This document shows positions 59,793-64,000 of a stretch of 64,000 bases of DNA, in pieces. The stretch's first letter is position 1, and each line of letters begins with the position of its first letter. A program made the translations under genes and the position numbers. The notes under the pieces are model-generated. The model was not told where the DNA came from and ran no database searches. It was given only the letters and a program-made list of their open reading frames with translations. Origin of the DNA: Paenibacillus brasilensis (GTDB lineage: Bacteria; Bacillota; Bacilli; Paenibacillales; Paenibacillaceae); assembly GCF_009363115.1 (NCBI RefSeq), contig NZ_CP045298.1, forward strand, positions 62,001 through 126,000. Direction: 5' to 3'.

Positions 59793-60035
59793 TTAGTTAG
59801 CTACTGAAATGTGCAGCCCGTGCTTCTTGAATACCTCAATCATGGCTTCTTTGGCTTCTTCAGCATCAGGCCCGTGAACGTGCAGTTCATAACTGTGGCT
59901 GCTGACCAAGGTCGTAAATAAGCCCAGTATACTTTTCACATCAATGTACTTATTTTCGGAATGAAGGACGATAGATGAAGTGAATTTGCTCGCCGTCTGT
60001 GCAATTTCAACAACCGCCGCATTATTGTTGGACAT
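59793..60035 (-). CDS. HPr-like protein lacking the phosphorylatable histidine
   Basis: This 80-aa protein aligns with HPr/Crh from the AASKFTSD-like helix onward and keeps VDVKSILGL with the regulatory serine (S35, equivalent to Ser46). The first beta strand and the His15 loop are missing: N4 falls where His15 would be, and an in-frame TAA upstream of the ATG rules out a longer start. It therefore cannot carry phosphate for sugar transport but might be phosphorylated by HPr kinase, like Crh, to act with CcpA. The ATG has a GAGGGATC site; it is monocistronic. Confidence 0.88.
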   Translation of the reverse strand: MSNNNAAVVEIAQTASKFTSSIVLHSENKYIDVKSILGLFTTLVSSHSYELHVHGPDAEEAKEAMIEVFKKHGLHISVAN

Positions 60036-60126
60036 AGTAAGATCCCTCGCTTTACTGGATTATCATGTATCATTGCTCATTCATAATGATACATTGAAAT
60101 CGCTTTCCCAGCAACAAGAGATATCA

Positions 60127-61242
60127 TTATTTCAAGTTTTCTGGATTTAGCGGCTCCAGCTCAGGCCGTACAAAAATGCCATCTTTACGAATCAAAACAT
60201 CATCAAAATAAATCTCTCCGCCACCATATTCCGGACGCTGAATCAACACCAAATCCCAATGAATCGAAGACCGGTTACCATTATCCGCTGTTTCATAAGC
60301 TTGACCTGGTGTAAAATGCAAGCTGCCAGCAATCTTCTCATCAAACAGAATATCCTTCATCGGATGTAAAATGTGTGGGTTAAACCCGATCGCAAATTCG
60401 CCAATATAGCGTGCACCCTCGTCAGAATCGAGAATATCATTCAGTCGTTTCGTATCGTTGCTCGTTGCTTCCACGATTTTACCATTTTCAAAACGGAATT
60501 TGACATTCTCGAAGGTGATGCCATTATATAGTGTTTGCGCATTATAGCTAATGGTTCCGTTCACGGAGTCCCGTACAGGCGCGCTGTAGACTTCGCCATC
60601 TGGAATATTGCATTGACCCGAGCATTTGACGGCCCCGATTTGCTTGATAGAGAAATTCAGGTCCGTCCCTGGTCCTTTAATCCGTACCTTGTCTGTCCGA
60701 TTCATTAGGTCTGCCAATGCATCCTGTGCTCTGTCCATTTTAGCGTAGTCCAGATTACACACATCGAAATAAAAATCTTCGAACGCTTCTGTGCTAATAT
60801 TTGCCAATTGAGCCATGCTGTCATTCGGATAACGCAGCACTACCCATTTTGTATGCTTTACCCGTTGCTCGCTATGTACAGCATGCTGATAAATGGAATT
60901 ATACATTTTCATTTTCTCTTCCGGTACATCTGACAGATCATTTACATTTTCGCCTGCACGAATCCCAATGTAGCAATGCATTTGCTTCATCCGGTTGAGA
61001 TCAATTTCAGCCCAGGTTTCCAGCATTTCCTTTGTCGCATGGCGAAGCATGGCGCTTTGTACCTTACGGTCCGTAAGCTGAACAAAGACATTCCCGCCTT
61101 TTTTGCCCACTTCATGGATGACGGCATTAAGCAAGTCGCGCTCCTCACCGATCATTTCAACCAGCACATTTTCTCCTGGCTGTACTTCAACCGAGTAGCC
61201 TACCAGGTTTTCCGCCAATTTAAGTATTCTAGGATCTTTCAT
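60127..61242 (-). CDS. ampS: M29 family aminopeptidase
   Basis: This 371-aa metallopeptidase resembles AmpS/PepS. Typical elements include VLVEMIGEE near 29-37, IGEFAIGFNP near 294-303 and the metal-binding C-terminal region GSLHFTPGQAY and SSIHWDLVLIQRP. It removes N-terminal residues from peptides in the cytoplasm. The start is the ATG at 61242 behind AAGGAGAG; the longer frame to the ATG 61302 would cross that site. It lies 91 bases before the HPr-like gene in the same direction. Confidence 0.92.
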   Translation of the reverse strand: MKDPRILKLAENLVGYSVEVQPGENVLVEMIGEERDLLNAVIHEVGKKGGNVFVQLTDRKVQSAMLRHATKEMLETWAEIDLNRMKQMHCYIGIRAGENVNDLSDVPEEKMKMYNSIYQHAVHSEQRVKHTKWVVLRYPNDSMAQLANISTEAFEDFYFDVCNLDYAKMDRAQDALADLMNRTDKVRIKGPGTDLNFSIKQIGAVKCSGQCNIPDGEVYSAPVRDSVNGTISYNAQTLYNGITFENVKFRFENGKIVEATSNDTKRLNDILDSDEGARYIGEFAIGFNPHILHPMKDILFDEKIAGSLHFTPGQAYETADNGNRSSIHWDLVLIQRPEYGGGEIYFDDVLIRKDGIFVRPELEPLNPENLK

Positions 61243-61320
61243 GAATTGTCTCTCCTTCTCTATTTCATTCTTTTTTTGAACAATGGTTAATTCAAAATCC
61301 ATTGTATCATGACCATTGCA

Positions 61321-62169
61321 TTACTTGTAGTCCTCAAAAGCAACTCTGGTAATTAGTGCTTCTTCATGCCTTGCTTCATTCGCTTCCTGTCGGGAAATTC
61401 GGCATTCTGAGGATAGCTTCAAGGGTAAGCCCGTTTGGCGATCTATAGTCAAATGATACACAGCCTGCACAACGGAATGCTCCAACTGGCGATTCAAATC
61501 CTCATAGCTTTGCGCCCATACTTGATCCAGCTTTCGTTGCACCTCTTGATTTGGACGTTTATGCTTCGTGCCTAATATCACAATTTGCTGGTTTATTGTT
61601 TTCATTTCTTTCATTAATCGTTCTTTCAACCAATACTTTGCCGAGGCTGGTTCTGGCTCAATCCGCACAACCCAGGTTCCCCGTGCAGCGCTGGCCTCCA
61701 TACTAATCGTTTTATTTAGCGTGCTTAGCTCCTCAAGCTCCTGAATCGGATTAAAGCGATTTAACACGCCTTCACCAGCCACAGAGCTATAACCGGATGT
61801 CATCGCATTCCATTTTCCATGGTGACGAAGAAACCGTGCATGTGTTCCTTGCTCGAATTTACCTTTTTTCAGTGCTTCGTAGTCACCCTTCTTACGAAAA
61901 ACCTCCGTAGATCCCCAATTCATGACCAATTCATCGTGATTTCTTACTCGCCCACGATATTCAAACTGTTTATTCATAGGCAGGCCGTTGTCGACTCTAA
62001 CTCCAGTCCGTCCAGTAAACGTCAGCATCTCTTTGCCCGCTATTCCCGCAACGGCTCTTTTAAAAATCTGCTCAGGTGTATTTTGCCGCTCCATCAGTGC
62101 ACAACCACTCAACAAACACATCACAAGAAATATACAAACCAGCATAACCCGTTGTTTTCGCCAATGCAT
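61321..62169 (-). CDS. Lipoprotein of unknown function
   Basis: This 282-aa protein has a signal peptide with lipobox LLSGC (C23), so it should be anchored outside the membrane. The rest is soluble and rich in charged residues, with a WVVRIEPEPASAKYW region and a late QTGLPLKLSSECRIS strand, reminiscent of LolA/LppX-like lipoproteins that test ligand binding, but this is weak. I do not recognise the family. The ATG at 62169 has a poor ribosome site. The leader upstream holds an inverted repeat (CCTTGAGC/GCTCAGG, about 62203-62227). Confidence 0.75.
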   Translation of the reverse strand: MHWRKQRVMLVCIFLVMCLLSGCALMERQNTPEQIFKRAVAGIAGKEMLTFTGRTGVRVDNGLPMNKQFEYRGRVRNHDELVMNWGSTEVFRKKGDYEALKKGKFEQGTHARFLRHHGKWNAMTSGYSSVAGEGVLNRFNPIQELEELSTLNKTISMEASAARGTWVVRIEPEPASAKYWLKERLMKEMKTINQQIVILGTKHKRPNQEVQRKLDQVWAQSYEDLNRQLEHSVVQAVYHLTIDRQTGLPLKLSSECRISRQEANEARHEEALITRVAFEDYK

Positions 62170-62331
62170 CTCATCATCCGCCTGTTCTATTCATCACTGA
62201 ATCCTTGAGCAAGCATCCTGCTCAGGACAGTTATGCTACTGGTTTACTTATTGGTGGCAAGGCCAAGCTTCATTTATAGGCACGTTATAGCTACGATTAG
62301 GATTTCCTGTCTGCCATGAGTTATGCAGGAC

Positions 62332-62366
62332 AAAAAAGAGAACATTCCAAAAGGAACACTCTCTTT
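62332..62366 (-). terminator. Terminator of the diguanylate cyclase gene
   Basis: On the minus strand AAAGAGAGTGTTCC pairs with GGAATGTTCTCTTT around TTTT and continues TTTTG. Confidence 0.82.
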
Positions 62367-62381
62367 GCACTGCCTTCATTA

Positions 62382-64000
62382 TCAATCGCAAACTATTCGA
62401 TTACGCCCTTCATTTTTCGCTTCATACAGCGCCATATCCGCCTTATAAAACAAAGATTCCATGTTGATCTGCTCGTCCATCCAATTCCATTCAGCAATTC
62501 CGCAGGAAACAGTTACCCGGGGCTTGGTTTCATGCTGTACGCGGTAACGTATCTTCTCCGCAAATTGAAGCGCCTGCTGTACACCCAGTTGTGGCAAATA
62601 GATTGCTAGCTCTTCGCCGCCCCATCTGGCACATACATCCTCATCACGGGTCGTGGAACGGATGATATCACTAACGTTTTTCAAAATTTCGTCACCCGTC
62701 TGATGCCCATATGTATCATTCACCTGTTTGAATTGATCAATATCCACCAAAATAAGCGATCCACAGAAATCCTTTTCCTGATGCTGCTGAATGCATTGAT
62801 CTACATAATGACGTACATACAGACCCGTTAACATATCCATATTGGCTAACCGTCGCACCTCAGCATGCAGCATGGCATTAGTTACTGCCAGCCCGATATG
62901 GGGAGCCAGCATTTGCAGCATCTTGTAATTATCATATGAGAAAAAGTTCGGACGCTTGCTGGACAGCAGGATAACTCCCCTGGGAGTGCCACTGGTTTTC
63001 ATAGGTACAGCCATCAAAGAAAGGGAATTCGTCAAATCCATAAACTTTGAGGAAATTTTCCCTTCTTTTCTATAGTCTGATACAATAACAGGTTCACCTG
63101 TTTTACGCATTAATCCAGCAAACCCTTCATCACGAGGGTAACTGTGCAGCCTTATACTTTCCACATTGCTCGACGTGACCTTATAATAATTCTCCTCCTG
63201 ATCAAGCTGCATAATACAGCAAAAATCAGCCATAAACATTTGTAATAGCTCCTGCATGGCAAACTCAAACACTTCATTTAACTTCAAACTTTGATTTAAG
63301 CGCTGAACCAGCTCATTAATGAGACGCAATTCATGGATAAGTACATTCGATTGCTCCAGTAGCTTGGCATTTTCAAATGCAGTACCAGCTGTATCCGCCA
63401 TCATAGCAATCAGTTCTACATCCACTTTTTTCATACTATCCGAACCCGATGGAAGAATCATATGGAAAACACCGTATACGCCCTGCTTCCCACGTAATGG
63501 GATGCCGATCTCAGTCACTTCATTTTGTGTGCCAACAGTCTCATTCACTGTCATTTGCCCTTTCATAAATGCAAGCACACATATATCTTCGTCCCGTTCA
63601 TGCAGCAGTAATGGTTTGACTTGTGGATTGCGACTGTGCCGATCCTGACTCATATACAACGTAATATCCACATGAGGAAAGAAATAGGCGATGCTATCAA
63701 ATACTTCATCCAGCACGCCTTCCACATCAATTTTGTCATGCAGCCGTTTTACAATCTGAAATAAAATAGAGCGACGTCTGCCCTCACGACTACTTCGATT
63801 CTGCACTCCAAGAATATCTTCCATAAATATATACTCAAACTTCGAATAAAAGCAGGATCTAAAATGTAAAGCAGCCGCCAACAAAGCATCTTGCTCAGTA
63901 AAAACATACTGTGCGGACCGTGTAAAACGAAGAGCAGCGAATGGCTCCCTCTGATGATTTCGGCAAAGTATGGGAACCATGTATACAAATCCAAGACTTC
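62382..64000 (-). CDS. GAF-GGDEF diguanylate cyclase (5' end outside window)
   Basis: The frame is open to the right edge, and the part before the ATG at 63824 looks like the end of a GAF-type domain (REPFAALRFTRSAQYVFTEQD), so the protein is probably longer than seen. A second GAF-like region spans the middle (about 250-330 from the edge), and the C-terminus is a GGDEF domain with active GGEEL and an RDED inhibitory-site motif five residues before it. It should make cyclic di-GMP and be product-inhibited. An ATG at 63824 or 63980 could also start it, but neither has a ribosome site. Confidence 0.88.
   Translation of the reverse strand, partial: SLGFVYMVPILCRNHQREPFAALRFTRSAQYVFTEQDALLAAALHFRSCFYSKFEYIFMEDILGVQNRSSREGRRRSILFQIVKRLHDKIDVEGVLDEVFDSIAYFFPHVDITLYMSQDRHSRNPQVKPLLLHERDEDICVLAFMKGQMTVNETVGTQNEVTEIGIPLRGKQGVYGVFHMILPSGSDSMKKVDVELIAMMADTAGTAFENAKLLEQSNVLIHELRLINELVQRLNQSLKLNEVFEFAMQELLQMFMADFCCIMQLDQEENYYKVTSSNVESIRLHSYPRDEGFAGLMRKTGEPVIVSDYRKEGKISSKFMDLTNSLSLMAVPMKTSGTPRGVILLSSKRPNFFSYDNYKMLQMLAPHIGLAVTNAMLHAEVRRLANMDMLTGLYVRHYVDQCIQQHQEKDFCGSLILVDIDQFKQVNDTYGHQTGDEILKNVSDIIRSTTRDEDVCARWGGEELAIYLPQLGVQQALQFAEKIRYRVQHETKPRVTVSCGIAEWNWMDEQINMESLFYKADMALYEAKNEGRNRIVCD

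Noticed and set aside
1..64000. tRNA, rRNA, CRISPR arrays, insertion sequences, prophage genes
   Set aside because: No cloverleaf, regularly spaced repeats, transposase or phage proteins were recognised on either strand.

Overview
The window reads as a 64-kb chromosomal segment of a spore-forming Bacillota bacterium, most likely a Paenibacillus of the P. polymyxa type. This is an inference from moderate GC content, strong AGGAGG-type ribosome binding sites with frequent GTG/TTG starts, sporulation and germination genes (spoVM, spoVIF, gerA-type genes), and a gene order close to the Bacillus subtilis yloC-rpmB region. I see no tRNA, rRNA, CRISPR array, insertion sequence or prophage.

Layout. 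1-8.2 kb: small accessory genes on the minus strand (DUF6171-type protein, Gfo/Idh/MocA oxidoreductase, TerC membrane protein behind a yybP-ykoY manganese riboswitch, Amj lipid II flippase, YitT protein, EamA transporter), with a TVP38/DedA-like gene and a fused MsrA-MsrB gene on the plus strand. 8.4-11.9 kb: an unrecognised 137-aa gene followed by a gerABC-type germinant-receptor operon that is plainly decayed (5' deletion, frameshifts, stops, lost lipobox cysteine). 11.9-16.4 kb: a class A PBP, a UvrX/YqjW-like Y-family polymerase with a LexA-like box, and spoVIF. 16.5-22.3 kb: fakA-degV-recG on the minus strand, rpmB on the plus strand, and spoVM, a 26-codon gene easily missed.

22.5-37.6 kb is the housekeeping core, all on the minus strand and transcribed from yloC toward spoVM: yloC, remA, gmk, rpoZ, coaBC, priA, def, fmt, rsmB, rlmN, prpC, prkC, rsgA, rpe, spoVM. 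Start/stop overlaps couple coaBC-priA, fmt-rsmB and prpC-prkC. Hairpin terminators split the array after rpoZ, rsmB and rpe. 37.6-46.6 kb: a homocysteine methyltransferase/MTHFR fusion, a secreted protein of unknown function, dapF, a SERCA-type Ca2+ ATPase and, divergently, rqcH. 46.7-64 kb: PHP phosphoesterase with a LysR regulator, an unknown 145-aa protein, ylbF-ylbG, an XPB-type helicase with its helicase-associated partner, CBS protein, M20 amidohydrolase, a SEDS protein (FtsW/SpoVE), Asp23, Ca2+/H+ antiporter, ylaN, an HPr-like protein lacking the active-site histidine, an M29 aminopeptidase, a lipoprotein, and a GAF/GGDEF diguanylate cyclase that runs off the right edge.

Shared themes are translation and ribosome quality control (rpmB, def, fmt, rsmB, rlmN, rsgA, rqcH), envelope growth and its PASTA-kinase signalling (amj, PBP, SEDS protein, prkC/prpC), calcium and manganese handling (P-type ATPase, antiporter, TerC) and sporulation. 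The best candidates for new biology are the structured yitT leader with its upstream tandem repeats, the SOS-like site before the 137-aa gene, the His-less HPr homologue, and the XPB helicase pair. None of them amounts to a clearly novel multigene system.
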